A DNA stretch of 64,000 nucleotides from the NCBI GenBank assembly GCA_951812925.1, contig OX638368.1, positions 20,585,187 to 20,649,186 of the forward strand. The letters are read 5' to 3'. The translations under genes were made by a program, and so were the position numbers. A model generated the notes under the pieces. That model did no database searches and was not told the origin of the DNA. It was given only the letters and a program-made list of their open reading frames with translations. Of the stretch, positions 12,318 to 24,955 are shown one piece after another. Position 1 is the first letter of the stretch, and the number at the start of each line of letters is the position of its first letter. The stretch comes from Calliopum simillimum. Its lineage: Eukaryota; Arthropoda; Insecta; Diptera; Lauxaniidae.

Positions 12318-13170
12318 ACAATATGCGGCACACTTTCGAATTTGTTATGGCAATTAATGGCATCGTAAAGATTTTCCATGAAATTTTCAATAGATTATTC
12401 ACAGTTGCATTGAACGAATTTTATTTGTGGAGGTTTTTTTTTTTTTGTTTTCAATCAACTTTTACAAAAAACATTCGTTCAGGTCTATTGAAAATATCAT
12501 GGAAAATTTGCCAAAATTATAGAAAATTTTACTATAAATAGTGTAAAAATTTTGCAAAATATATCAGTTCTTTAAAGCAGCTTTGCCGAGTTATTTGAAA
12601 TTCAAAAGTGTTGAAGCGAAAACTATAAATTATCCATATATTTCCTAAGTCTTTGCAACATAATGTACAAAAATGGTTGCTTTGACAACAAATATTGCTT
12701 TTTACTGTTGAACATTATTCTTATACCTCTTGTGTTACTTTCGAATAGAACCATAAAACTATTTATAAAAATTTTCATGAAATATTGTTTTACCATATGT
12801 ATAATCTTCCCCTAAAAAAAAATTTTTTTAAATTTATTTTTTCCAACTGTCCAAAGGTTGTTTTTTTGTTTTTTAATGACTTCCATTAAGATTAATTTAC
12901 CTGAATAATTTAGAGGTTTAACTTGCATACTTTTAAAATTCGAATAACTCGGAAAAACTGCTTTAAATAACTGACATATTTTGATAAAATTTACGGAAAA
13001 ATTTTCCACAATTCTTGGCAAAAATTTTCCATAAATTCTTCAATAGATTATACACGAATGTTCTTTATGTAGGTCGATTACACCAAAAATTTAATTTTAA
13101 TCTTAAGTAAGATACTATGAGTAATGATGGCTTAAATTGCCATAACAAAATCGAAAATTGTGCCGCATTA
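12318..13170. mobile_element. Diverged fold-back element, arms about 300 bp
   Basis: The left arm begins aatatgcggcacactttcg (about 12319) and reads rightwards to about 12640. Its reverse complement ends near 13170 (cgaaaattgtgccgcatt). The arms align over blocks such as ttgttatggcaatt, aacattcgt, tctattga and cagttatttaaagcag, with many substitutions and small gaps. No transposase is present. The element is old judging by arm divergence. Confidence 0.75.
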
Positions 13171-13639
13171 TTTTGGGCCTTTATGTGTGAAAGTGGCCTT
13201 AGTTACTTCTAAGTAATGTCATGATTATATATATAGCTGGATCGAGATCTATGAAAAAAAAAAAGAAAAAAAGGAAATGGAAATAAGAAAACATTGTCAT
13301 TTTGGATATTCAAACTGTCCGTTGTGATGCCAAGTTTTCATTTTAAAAATCCACTAAAATGTGCACTAAAGCACTAAAAATATATCAATACGAAAATTTT
13401 TCTGTCCTACATTTTTACTCAGTTTTTGGAAAAATTTTTGTTAAACTTTTTTGCTTGGTTCAGGGACTATGATAGTTTTCGATTTTTGTGAACTAGAGTT
13501 CGCCTTGTGGCCAAAATTAGACCATTTCGATTTGACCATAAAATAAAGAAAAAACTTTTTATACCCTTCCTTGGTCGATAAAACACAAAAAGCTTTTAAT
13601 ATTCTTCCTAAGGGTTCAGGTTATCTGCAACGGTGCAGC

Positions 13640-14130
13640 AGCTTAGTGGCAATATCGTGCTTTCCATTTAGAGGCGTGTAACTCCTACTAAAGAGCAAAC
13701 AGTTTTTGATATCTTTCTGTACCAAAATTCATAAAAATCAATCATGCTATCATGCTATATAGTGCTATCCCTATGTCTATATCAAATTTCATAAAAATCG
13801 TATGCAGTAGCTTAGCCGTTAGAGCGTTTTTTCCATTTAGGGGAGTGGCACCACCCACTGAAAAACATAATGGTCATATAATCGTTCTTCAGTGCTAACC
13901 CTATCTCCATACCAAATTTTCGTTAAAATCGATGCAGCGGTTTAGCTGTGAGAGCGTTTTTTCCGTTTAGGGGCGTGGCACCCCCCACTAAAAAACATAA
14001 TGGTCATATTATCGTTCTTTAGTGCCAACCCTATAACCATACCAAATTTCGCTAAATCGATGCAGTGGCTTAGCCGAGAGATAATTTTTTCCATTTAGGA
14101 GCGTGGTACCGCCCACTTAAAAAAAAAAAA
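13640..14130. repeat. Tandem repeat, about 130-bp unit
   Basis: At least three units carry GAGCGTTTTTTCC then aTTTAGGggcGTGGCACC, then aaaaacataatggtcatat, then ccataccaaattt and atgcagtggcttagc. The starts near 13822, 13952 and 14078 give a period of 127-130 bp. A more diverged unit lies to the left (13640-13800). Units of this kind are often tails of fly transposable elements; I cannot name the parent. Confidence 0.8.
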
Positions 14131-14854
14131 AATTTAGTCCTACTCCTCTTCACAGCCTTTCCAACAAAAAAAAAAATCAAGCAAATCGGTTGAGATTTAG
14201 GTATAGAAACTGAACCGATTTCGTTTGCCTATTTATATATAGATTGTTGTATCTAGATCGAGGTTTTGACCAAACGGCTCTATCGTAAATTTTTTTAAAT
14301 CATCCCAAGGGGAAAATAATCGCTTCAAAAAGCTTTCTAAAGTGCTTGTTTTTTAGATATAAGCGCTTCCGTGCCATAATACCCATTCTTTCTTTTAAAC
14401 ATTGCATGTCCTAGGATGTAAGCGATCTTATTATTAAAAGGCCTTCTGTGCGCTTATTTCTAATGAAAACTGACCACACTAGGATTCTAGCCCGGGCTCC
14501 GTGTGATAGGTGGTAACATAATATTACACTACAATTACATTTTTGTTAGATCCTTAGGCCTCTAGACTATATCGTCCCTATACAAATGAAAAGTACTAAG
14601 TCAGTTTTTCAAGTTTCGAGATATTCGATGTTCAAAAAATTTAATTTTGTTTTTTTGTATGGAAATCGTTGTTTTGCTTTTACTTTTGTGATGAAAATAA
14701 CCACTTTTTGTCAAAAATATGGCTGAATGGGTCTTATCAAACTAAAGACTATAATATTTTGGAAATACCAAATAACTTAAAACTAGAAAAAACTTACTTA
14801 GTGCTTTTTACATGTATATGGGGGATATGATGATGCATTAAGTTTGTAAAGGAG

Positions 14855-16021
14855 TAGTGTCTGGTGTGGGCACAATTTTGTTTTCAACTTATATTTTTTG
14901 ACCAAATGTATGTATATTATGCAGACATAAAAGTATCAATGGAAAGCTAGAGACCTTAGCTGACTACCGGTGAAAAAAGTAAATTGATTTCGTCAGTTTG
15001 AAAAATTATATCATAAAAATAGTAAAGTGTTCATTTGTGAAAAAAAAATTTTTGGGTCGGTTGTGGGCACCATTCGAAAATCGGCTTAAAATGGGAAAAT
15101 ATAAAATAAAACGCAATCCAATGGAGAAGAAATCTAAATTAGTTTTTTTTGGAAACATTGACTCACACAAAATCAACAAATTCTGCTCAACGGCTTCAAC
15201 AATATGAGCGACACTGAGAACGTCTGGATTGAATGGCATCATGCCTGTTGCCCTGAAACCAGACTTGATTGTCTTCCGCGTCAATGTCAGATCAATTGTT
15301 TTGCAGACTAACCAGGCTAGGTGACGTAATTTCTAGCCATTGTTGCCAAGCATGAATTTTTTGTATCAATCCATGTCCGCCATTTGCTTCTTGGTCCATT
15401 TGTATGGAAACTCAATACCGAGATTTTTCGCAAAGCGGTATACCACCTTACCACCCACACTTAATGAAAACAACTTTTTTCTGCGATATCTTTAAAGGTC
15501 CTATTGGTTCTTTCCTTTCCACTAAAAAAAGCGTAAAAAGGGATGTGAATACCATTAAAAATTGTTATGTGTACATCCACGATGATATTTCAGTAAATCA
15601 CACGCATTAAATAAAAGAAAGGGGTGCCCACAACTGACCCTATTGGGTGCCCACAACCGACTTTGACTGCCACTATGAAAAGCAATAAGCAAATTCTGTT
15701 GCGTGAACATTTTGGTTGGATTCGGTGTTGAACGCAGAATATAATAAATTTACTGCATAGATATAGATTGCATTCAGCTTTTCGATTGACTTACTTCGAT
15801 TTATAGCACATGAAGAATTATTGAATAAAACTTTTGTATTGACTTTCACTTATTCAAGAAATTTTTTCTTCTCAGCACAAAGCAAATGCGTCGGTTTGCT
15901 CCGGTATATGCACAATAACTTCGTGCTGTCATAACACTCGCTTATCATTTGTCAGAACAGCCGTTTTCTGTCAAAAGTTATGGGGGTGCTCACACCCGAC
16001 CAGTACCCGCAGGCGACACTA
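14855..16021. mobile_element. TA-flanked element C with GTGGGCACC phrases
   Basis: The ends are TAGTGTCTGGTGTGGGCAC on the left and, on the right, a sequence whose reverse complement is TAGTGTCGCCTGCGGGTACT followed by GGTCGGGTGTGAGCACC. A phrase of the form GTCGGTTGTGGGCACC recurs at 15054-15071 (+), 15622-15640 and 15644-15662 (reverse), besides the two ends. It carries a transposase scrap on the - strand at 15150-15300. Target duplication TA is inferred from the ends. Confidence 0.6.
15150..15300 (-). pseudogene. pogo/jerky-like DDE transposase C-terminal scrap
   Basis: The - strand reads TRKTIKSGFRATGMMPFNPD followed by VLSVAHIVEAVEQ, continuing without stop to about 15006 but losing resemblance. 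The block 'I-GFRATG-PFNPDVL' is typical of the end of the DDE_1 catalytic domain in pogo/jerky-type transposases, where 'FrktGi-PfNpd' is conserved. Only this end is left; the DNA-binding half and the acidic catalytic residues are not found. Its position inside element C suggests that C is a deletion derivative of a pogo-like element. Confidence 0.55.
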
Positions 16022-17439
16022 CCTACTCCCCAATATAAAGAAAGTTTTCTAAAAAAAATGTTCCCCCAAACAGAATTTGATATTAGAAAGAACGCGCTTA
16101 AGAACTACTTCTTAAGAACACCTGATATTTTTCCCCTTGGTAATGTACATACATAGGTACTATTTATGACATGTAGAACGAATTTGAATCAACAAATAAA
16201 TGGTGAAAAAGCTTGCCGATCGTATGAGGCTCCATAAAAGAGATCTCGGCATTTTTTTCGTGCGACTCACAGTTTGTGAGTTATCGGATCTCGCACTAAT
16301 ACCAAAGACGAGAAATGCTCAAATCCAATAATAGGTTATTAACGATTTTTAAAGCGCTATCTGCTCAAGCATTATTTTTTTAACATAAAGATAAAATTTT
16401 CTCTGTAATATCTTTCTAACAAGCCTGCGATCTGCGGTTTTTTAATAACCGGGCTTACAAAAAACTTGACCTGACGCAAATTAATTTATTTGAGAAACGT
16501 GTTTTCTCTTGTGATAAAGAGATTTTGTTGGAGTTTTCTGCCAAATAATCTGTTGGTGATATCGAAAACCTGCCTGGGAAAAGCACTAACTTGGCATCAC
16601 TGAAACAAATGGTATATATAAATGTTGCTCATACCACATGTATTGTCAAAGCATTGAAGAAAATAACTTCAATTACTTAATTACAAACACGCTTAAAGCA
16701 AAAAAATGTATACAATTCGATCCTTAACTTAATTCCTTGCAATTCTGACTCATGTGAAATATAATAAATGACAAAGTCTAATAAGTCTAATAAAAACACA
16801 ATAACGTTGCTATAAAATACAACGCGAGTTTGCTTAGACTTTTATTAACTTTTAATACACGGCTTCGTATGTATGAAAACCTCTTCACAAATGTTTGTCA
16901 TGCAAACATTGTCATATAAAAACAATAAACCCATAAAGTTGATTCATTTTGTTGCATTTTATTGTTAAATTTCACAAGAACTCCTAAGGATACGTAAGCA
17001 TGATTTCCAAACATTTATCTTACCATAAACGAGTATACACATACATATATAAAATGAAGGAATATATTTACAAAATGCAGGCAAGAGGTCACGCCAACAT
17101 GCACATGGCTCATTTGTGCTCAAACTGACAGCTGACAAACAAACAATGGAAGCTCACAAAGTGAGTGTTGTCGAGTAAATGGCTGGAGTGATGTCGCTTC
17201 AAACCACTGACATTTATATGATCTTATGTGCCCTGCTTGTTAGTGAGCGCTATGATGGCTGTTATAAATGTAAAAAAGGTCCTTTTGGATTATTTTGTTC
17301 ATACTTTGTATGACAGTAACACGCACTGACTTACGCATAGGTACTATCTGCGTGTTGTTGTCTTTATTTTTACACCATTTTTGATTTTTTCTTTATTTTT
17401 CCCTTCTTTGACATTTTCAATTATTTCTTAATACTTTTC
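16022..17439. other. 1.4 kb without a recognised gene
   Basis: AT-rich DNA with no accepted frame or repeat. A stretch with balanced composition around 17090-17260 shows no motif that I recognise. Confidence 0.5.
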
Positions 17440-18845
17440 GATTTATTCCATATACTTAAGCCAATATATTTACACTCTTTTAATTTCAAAAGTTGTTGCA
17501 TTTTGCCATATTTTTAAATCATTCAATATTTTTCGGGTTTTTCTCGATTCTGTTTAATATTTTTCGACTCATGCCATATTTTTCAATTTGTTCAATATCT
17601 CTCATTTCGACTTATGCAATATTTTTCGACTTATTCGGCATCTGAATGATTTTTCAACGTATTCAATATTTTTTTGGATTATTTTTCGACTTATTCAGTT
17701 TTTTTCAATTTATTCAATATTTTTCGGTTTCTTCAGTACTTTTCAACTTATTCAATATATTTTAACTTATTCAATTTTTTTCGTTTTATTCAGTATATTT
17801 CAATTTATTTTTTTCAACTTATTCAATATTTTTTGACTTATTCAATTTTTTTCGATTTATGCAATATTTTCCAACTTATTCATTTCTTTTTAACTTATTC
17901 AATATGTTTCGACTTACTCAATATTTTTCGATTTTACAACATTTTCCAACTAATTCAATATTTTTTAAGTTCATCAATATGTTTCGACTTATTACATATT
18001 TTTCGATTCTTAAAATTTCTATTCGATTTATGCAATATTTTCCAACTTATTCAATATCTTTCAACTTGTTCAATATTTTCCGACTTATCCCAGTGTGCCA
18101 GACGGTTCATATATCCGCTTTTTTACCCGTTACGGATCCGTAACTGATCCGTTGGCGGGAGAGATTCCCAAAAAAAAAGCGAATCGGATAAAAAAGCGAA
18201 GATTTGAATCGTCTGGCACACTGGGATTCAATATTTTTCAACTTATTCAATATTTTCCAACTTCTTCAGTTTTTTTTCGACTTATTTAGTATTTTCAATA
18301 TTTTTCAATTTGTTCAAAATTTTTTGAATTATTCATTATTTTTCGACTTCTTCAATATTTTTTGTCTTATTCAATATTTTTGACTTATTCAATATTTTTC
18401 AGCTTCTTCAGATTTTTTCGTCTTTTTCAGTTTTTTTCAATATTTTTCAATTCATGCAATATTTTGCAACTTAACTAATTCAATATTTTTCGACTTAATC
18501 AATATTTTTCAACTTATTCAGTATTTTTTGACTTCTTCAATTTATTTCAATTTATTCAATATTTTGCACCTCATTGATTGTGTTTCGAGTTTTTCAATTT
18601 TATTTGGGCTTTTTACATTTTTTACAGTTTTTTCATTATATATCAGCCCTTCAATCTATTTCAACTTAAGCAATATTTTCTTCTTATGTAATATTTTCTT
18701 CAACATTTTCAGTATGACTCGACTTCGTAAATATTGTGCGACTTATTGCATATTTTTCGGTTTTCTCAATGCTGAACAAATTTTTCAATATTTCAAAAGT
18801 TTTACAATATTTTCTGACTGTTAAATTATTTTTATAATATTTTTG
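17440..18845 (+). repeat. Degenerate satellite, 19-20-bp unit TTCAATATTTTTCGACTTA
   Basis: About 1.4 kb of imperfect copies of TTCAATATTTTTCGACTTA, with variants in which CGACTTA is CAACTTA or CGATTTA. The F/N/I/Y-rich frames (for example 17674-18147) are translations of this unit. A 141-bp hairpin element sits inside at 18087-18227. The unit is close to that of the second satellite at 59540-62020. Confidence 0.9.
18087..18227. mobile_element. Small MITE with 17-bp perfect TIRs
   Basis: The 17-bp ends atcccagtgtgccagac and gtctggcacactgggat are exact reverse complements. Inside are imperfectly paired stretches (tatccgcttttttacccgtt against gcgaatcggataaaaaagcg). Composition is higher in GC than the satellite it interrupts. 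I see no convincing target duplication. Confidence 0.8.
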
Positions 18846-20200
18846 ACATCCTTCGACATTTTTGGACACTGAGTTTGCACATCACTTGGCAAGTAATGGC
18901 TATACAATGAATGAAGCATTATACTTCCCTTGGCAGCATTAAACAACATCCATTTGTTTTGTCGATGCCTGCAACATTTTGCTATTTACGCGCGCTTTTC
19001 AAAGGAGTTCATCTTAATTGTTTCCGCTTCAACTGCGCATGTATTTGTGTTTTCCAGTGGTAAATTTTTCCATTAAATAGTGTTACCATATTTTGTTGAA
19101 AAAATGACACAAATTAATTTTAATGGATAGTTGATTTTATCAGAACCATTGAACCTCCCCATTTGAGTTACAAAAAAAAAAAAGCTTTACAATGAACCTT
19201 CACATCAATTCGTATTTCTTAATGATAAAAAGTCACTTATAAATTTTCAGTACACTTTGTGATTAACATTTACTTTTAAGTACCGCAATCAAATCATAGC
19301 ATTTCAGCACTTTAAGAACCATCTGTTGCTGATAAGTGACTCTTTGTCCACGGTTCTAGCAACAATTAGATGGCAAAATAATTTTTTACCATATTTGACC
19401 ACCTTAATACTTTAATTTTTATGGTAGTAGAACGTACACCAGTGTTGCCAACCAAAAAATTGACAGTTGATAAGACTTAAAATTTTTGTTTATCCTACTT
19501 TTCCTACAATAGAAAGTTAGTGGAACTGAGGATTTTTTTTTCAAAATGGCGTATTTTATTGTTTAAAAAATTTTCAGTAATGAGAAAAAATTGTTAGGGG
19601 CTGTTTACAGTTATTTATTTTTTTAATGTATGCAGTGTTATATATAGTGAGTTGACCAAAGATTCTAATCCCCTTAAAACTTTTATTGTATTGTAACATT
19701 TTTGTATTTAATGGAAAAAGTAAAAAACTTTTGGAAATACGGCCTTTTGATTTGAACTTTTTATAAATCACTCCTATTTCACCATGTGAAAATTTAGGCA
19801 GCTGTCTATAGGCATGATATGTAGGTATCTATATAGCTTAGGTCATATAAAAAATATTAAAGGTCTCTTCGGCGACTATACGAAATACGACATTTGTATC
19901 AAACTCTAAAAATTATTATGGAATCATATGAAAATAAACCCTTTTGTTCTGGAATGTGATTTTTGATCACGATTTTCTTTTAGAAAAATGCATTTTTTGT
20001 GATGAATTTTGAACTAGAGGATGCATTTTAGCATGATAATGGCGATGGCATTTTAGGTTTGTTCGAGGTCGGAAGTGGAAATACGCCCTTTTGAAAAATC
20101 ACTCCTCAACTAAATACTAAATTTATAAATGCAGGAACAAAATATTAAAAGAAAGGAAGTGGATTAGTCTTCCATATTTTCTTACTAAAACTACATATAG
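18846..20200. other. 1.35 kb without a recognised gene
   Basis: AT-rich DNA. Two similar short stretches (near 19734 and 20080, core ggaaatacg.ccttttga...aatcactcct) point to a further degenerate repeat. No coding sequence is recognised. Confidence 0.45.
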
Positions 20201-21090
20201 TAGAGTAGAACGGGGCAATGTCGTGCACTCAACTTTGACATGCTCGTAAAGCCGTACAACTCAAGCGAATGCGACGAGTAAGCATCCGATCCAAAGATAA
20301 TTTCGTTGGTTACATCCGTGTGTAACAACATTTGTGTAGCGAGAAATTGTGTTTGTGTAAGGGAAGAAAAAAAAATTGTGCACGACATTACCCCCCTCAA
20401 AATTTGTGGGGTTATGTCGTGCATTGTTTTCCGAGTATAGTAAAGGTACCAAAATGTGTGAGAAATGATAGGTAGTGGTTCTATTAGAGGAGATTTATTA
20501 TTATCATGTATTTATTCATTATTATACATGTGTGAAGTACATAATATGTTGTGTAGAGTAGAACGGGGCAATGTCGTGCACTCAACTTTGACATGCTCGT
20601 AAAGCCGTACATCTCAAGCGAATGCAACGAGTAAGCATCCGATCGAAAGATAATTTCATTGGTTACATCCGTGTGTAACAACATTTGTGTAGCGAGAAAT
20701 TGTGTTTGTGTAAGTGAATGTGCACGACATTACCCCAATGGTCGTTTTAAAGGTCAACTTCGAAGCCCAAATTTTTTTATAAATCAAATGCTTCTTTTCT
20801 TTGGCAGGATATTTCGTTTCAGAAAACACTTACCTGGTATATTTTCCCGCAAGGAAAATTATTTTTCTGACCAGATGAAAAAACACTTTTATCGTCCCAA
20901 AAGCGTACTTTTTGAAAAAAAGATTACTCTGTAGAGACGAACTGGTGAAAATTGCTAGTATTATATGCATAAGCTCAGTAGGTCAGCAGGTCCCTACCTT
21001 ACGAACAGTTGGTAAATCATTCAATTCCTTGGGCTAAAACAGCCAGTGCACGGCATTACCCCCTGCACGACATTACCCCGTTCTACTCTA
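20201..21090. mobile_element. TA-flanked element A with GGGGCAATGTCGTGCA phrases
   Basis: Left end TAGAGTAGAACGGGGCAATG and right end whose reverse complement is TAGAGTAGAACGGGGTAATG, giving TIRs of about 27 bp. The phrase GGGGyAATGTCGTGCA occurs seven times in both orientations: near 20212, 20379 (reverse), 20408, 20564, 20720 (reverse), 21047 (reverse) and 21064 (reverse). The first about 190 bp is repeated directly from 20554, so the element is either internally duplicated or a tandem insertion. No transposase is found. Confidence 0.8.
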
Positions 21091-21699
21091 TTAACTAAAT
21101 ATTTGTAAAAATATTTGTTCTAATTTTCAGAAATTCGCCATATTTCGAAAACAAAATGTTAAAATACTTTTCAAGTGATATAATTTTCTTTGAAATTTTT
21201 CAAAGGATTTCGAACTTAAAAAATTTGTGACTTTCAATAATAAATGAAAAATTTTGATCCGAAAAAAAAAACACTAATTTATTTTCTGATCTATGTTTTA
21301 TATTTTGGAAAAAAAGTTTTTCCAAAGTTTTTACTAGTCGGTACAAAAATCATTTTTCTTGAAAGCCTTTTTTACGTTTTTAAGTTTAAGTTATTAAGTA
21401 GCTCACTTCAGAATTTATGGCCAACTGTCAAATAATGAGGCTCAAAAGCTCAGCACACTCCAAGTGTTGAAAATAAATTTGAAATCTTCCGAATCACAAT
21501 TTTGGCTGTAAAACAGTGATAATGCTAAGTTGATGTCAAAATACTTATGGCACGGCAAAATTCGTTGCTTGCTTGCATTCTTATCAGTAGAAAAAGAATA
21601 CAAACGGTAAACGATAAAATATTTGGTATGTTCAAAGCTGTAAATAAGGTTTTTCTTTTGAGCATAATTTTTGCACCTTCATTTAACAGTTCTAAGCAG
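21091..21699. other. 0.6 kb without a recognised gene
   Basis: AT-rich DNA. Short frames (21244-21435, 21547-21753, both +) show no motif. Confidence 0.45.
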
Positions 21700-21965
21700 A
21701 TCTTGAAACTTTTATACTCTTATTCAAAAAGTTTTGCAAATAAAAGTTTTTGAAAACTTTTATTACATAAAAGTTTATTTTTAAAAGTTTTTAAAAACTT
21801 TTTCAAAAAACTTTTAAGAAAAACTTTTAAAAAGCTTTTTATAAAAGTTTTTAAAAACTTTTATCCATAAAAGTTTTTGTATGAAAGTTTTTTGAAAAAG
21901 TTTTAAAAACTTTTATTATTAAAAGTTTTTCAAAAAATTTCTCACATAAAAGTTTTTTTAATGGA
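21700..21965. repeat. AAAAGTTTTT palindrome-rich array
   Basis: About 265 bp made of AAAAGTTTTT and its complement AAAAACTTTT alternating, often as aaaagtttttaaaaactttt, so the array can fold on itself at many registers. Units are separated by short variable linkers. Confidence 0.85.
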
Positions 21966-22062
21966 TAAAAACATGGCGAAAAAAAAAAAAATACCTTGAA
22001 AAAAATCCAGTGACTGAAGTATAAGAAATTACACGCTTATCTATAGAGCTGGAAGATAAAAT

Positions 22063-22487
22063 GTGACCGTTTTGGGCCCATTTTGGTGAAAAATTTTTAT
22101 CGCACCAATCGTTGAGGAAAGGTCGAAATAGATTTGGACATGACCAGAGGAGTCCCTGACCCCTCTAAGTGACCGATTTGGGCCCATTTCGGTGAAAAAA
22201 TTTTATTGCACCAATCGATGGTGAAAGTTCGAAAATAGATTTTAGACATGACCAGGGGTGTCCCCGACCCCTCTAAGTGACCGACTTGGGCTCTTTTTGG
22301 TGAAAAATTTTTATCGTACTAATCGATGGGGAAAGGTCGAAAATAGATTGTGGACATGACCAGGGTTATCCCCAACCCCTCTATGTTACCCATTTGGGCC
22401 CATTTTGGTGAACATTTTTTATTGCACCAATTGATGGGGAAAGGTCGAAAATAGATCTTGGACATGGTCAGAGGAGTCCCCGACCAG
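22063..22487. repeat. Four tandem copies of a 106-108-bp unit
   Basis: Units start with GTGACCGatttGGGCCCATTT at 22063, 22169, 22277 and 22385 and end with cccGACCCCTCTA. The inner block ATCGATGGGGAAAGGTCG is well kept. The period is constant at 106-108 bp. No reading frame is conserved between units. Confidence 0.9.
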
Positions 22488-22609
22488 AGATCTCCAATGA
22501 AAAGCACGTGTTTAGCTGATATTCGTATATTCTGCTTTTCATTTTTTCTTCACTAAAATTGGCTGCGCGTTCATCTTCCATAAAATCCACAAACTAAAAC
22601 GTTAAATTT

Positions 22610-22785
22610 GACATATCAGCAGCTGATAAAATTTTGATATCATTTTGATGTACATTTCTGATACAAAATTGACATGTTTTCAATGATATCAAAAATATAT
22701 CAAAATGATATACAAAAATTGTATATCAGCAGCTGACAAATTTTTGATATCATTTTGATATACATTTCTGATACAATGACAAGAA
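22610..22785. repeat. Direct repeat with TTTTGATATCATTTTGATAT
   Basis: Two copies, about 22613-22672 and 22724-22781, share atATCAGCAGCTGAtaaa and TTTTGATATCATTTTGATaT then acatttctgataca. The stretch between them contains an inverted version (tcaatgatatcaaaaatata). The core ATCAGCAGCTGAT is itself palindromic. Confidence 0.75.
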
Positions 22786-22789
22786 CTTG

Positions 22790-23750
22790 ACAAATTTTCT
22801 TGATCGGGTAAAAATTTTTATATCTAAATACTAAAAAGTTAGAATAATTGGCAGCGCTGGCGTGAACTTTTCACAATGCTTAAATTCATTGCATACTTTC
22901 AGGATTGCTTTATTTATTTCTTTTCAATATATTTTGTATGAAGTATTGACTGTCAATCGTAAGCATATAATAATCGGGGTAGAGTTGCTGGGAGCAAGGT
23001 ACGATTTTTAAAAATATAGACTGGTGTTATGCCAGTAATATAAGTTTAATGATTTAGACTTAAGCATTTCAGGTGTTCTTTGCAATGTTTAGACACTAAC
23101 AAAATTTGCGCCAGGAAATTGATTGGAATCGCATTCTATAGAAGTGATATTCAGCCGTATGTAGAAATAAACAATTTTACTAAATTTTAACAATGAAATA
23201 AATAAAAGTTTCATTCACACAAGAAATTTGTCTGTATTGCATTTTCTGTAGCAACATAATTTTACATCTCATGTATCGAATATAAAAATTTCAATTTGCG
23301 TAAAGTGTAGTCTACGAAGTAAATATTTTCTTCAAAATTTTCAAAACAAATTATACAATTTTGTACTACAATAGGTATTGCTTATTTCCTGCATGTGTAA
23401 TAAATTTAAAAAAAATATTTTAATTATAATAACTAAAAAGAAATAAATTTTCTAAAAATAAACACTTAATCTCTAAATTAGTCAACATGAAAATTTTTAT
23501 AGCATTTTAATGAACATTTGTGTTTTTCACAGAACAGTAAAATTGTAGACGCAACCACAAAATGTTTTTCTTTTCATTAGATACTAATATGACATTTTTA
23601 TGGCATAGAGATATTCTAGAGAAAAATTTTAATATTTTTAAATTGTATGATTAAATTTATTGTTGTTTTGATTAATGAAAATTTTGTTTACAAAAATAAA
23701 TATTTGCAATAGATATTCCGCTAAAAGTTTATGGTTTCACTTTTTATTTT
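22790..23750. other. 1 kb without a recognised gene
   Basis: Very AT-rich DNA; no frame, repeat or motif that I can support. Confidence 0.5.
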
Positions 23751-23754
23751 GTTG

Positions 23755-24955
23755 CCACAACTAAGGGGCAACACTTTGCGCAAAATGCAAAGAATTCATT
23801 CATACAACTCGCATGTGAAATACTTGCAACAGCTGTTAAATGTTGCTGGAAGGCAACAGTCGCAACACAGCACAGGCGAACACGCAACAAAATGTTGTGT
23901 TGTGTTGCATTCAGTTGCGTTGCTCAGCTTGGCAGCATAGCAGACAAAGCGCGTGATGTGTAGAAAATCAGTACGGTTGTACCGTTCAATTGTAACGGTT
24001 GTGGCAACACACAAAGCGGTGCAAGTGAAAATTGTTGAAGTTTTGTGTGATTTAACAAATTACATGTGGTGATCAAATACAATAGAAATAAAAATTGTGA
24101 AAAAAGGTGAACAATAAAAATTAAAAACAAAATTTTAAAATAAAATGTTCTTGTAAAACAATAAAAAAAAAACAAAAAAAGTTTTTGTGAAAAAAAGTTA
24201 ATTATGTATAAAAAAAAAATAGTTTCGTGAAAAAAATTTCTATAGCATAAAAAACAAAATTCTAATAAAAATTTAAGAATATTTCTTGTAAAATACAATG
24301 TAAATTTTAAAGCAAAAAGAATAAAATAACTCTAAAAAAACTTAAATTTTATAAAGAAAACCAAATTTTGTAAAAAAACTAATCATTACCGACTTAAACA
24401 TAAAAAAAAAAATATATTCTAAAATAATAAAAAAAATTCGATTTAAAGTTTAACGGAAATAGAGTCATCAATTTGTGCAGTCACTGCAGCAGCAGCTCGT
24501 GAAAACGGAAACGGAACTTGAAAATCAACGTCGTTGTCGTCAACATGTAGTCGTCGTGTAGCGCATTTGTTCAAAATTCAGTGAGCGAACGACAACAACA
24601 AAATATACAATAAATTACAACAACAACAAATGCACACAAACACACACACATAATAAAATACCCGCACAGTGTTTGACATTTTGCATTTGGTGACTGTAAC
24701 TGTAACTGCAACTGTAATTGCAACTGTATTTTGCACAGCCACCGCAAGTGATTGTATTGTTTTTTCTTTCTTTTTTGCCTTTGTTTTTGTTGTTTTCGAT
24801 TATTATTGTTGTTGTTTTTGTTGGTACTGTTACCGTTGACTGCGTTGACTGTCAACTATTGTGGTCTTCTATGGTAAATTGGCTGCCGTTGTGTCTACAG
24901 CCGTCGGGATGTGCGACTATGGTGCATTCTTTGTAATGTTTGTTATTACACTGTA
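23755..24955 (+). promoter_or_regulatory. Candidate promoter/5' leader region of an unseen gene
   Basis: A dense cluster of GCAACA/TGTTGC words (23755-23940) is followed by a long A-rich leader-like stretch with repeated gtgaaaa words. Next comes GC-richer DNA at 24470-24955 with cagcagcagctcgtgaaaacg, an initiator-like ttcAGTgagcgaacg (about 24578) and runs of acaacaac and ttgttgttg. This style is common in fly 5' untranslated exons. No start codon with a coding body follows. It may equally be an enhancer or just low-complexity DNA; the strand is a guess from the leader-like words. Confidence 0.2.

Noticed and set aside
14311..16140. ccaaggggaaaa and its reverse complement flanking element C
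   Set aside because: Only about 12 bp match well; it may be an older carrier element but the rest does not align convincingly.
17588..18147. Long phenylalanine-rich frames in the left satellite
   Set aside because: Several overlapping frames all translate the same 19-20-bp unit; no membrane-protein logic or start context.
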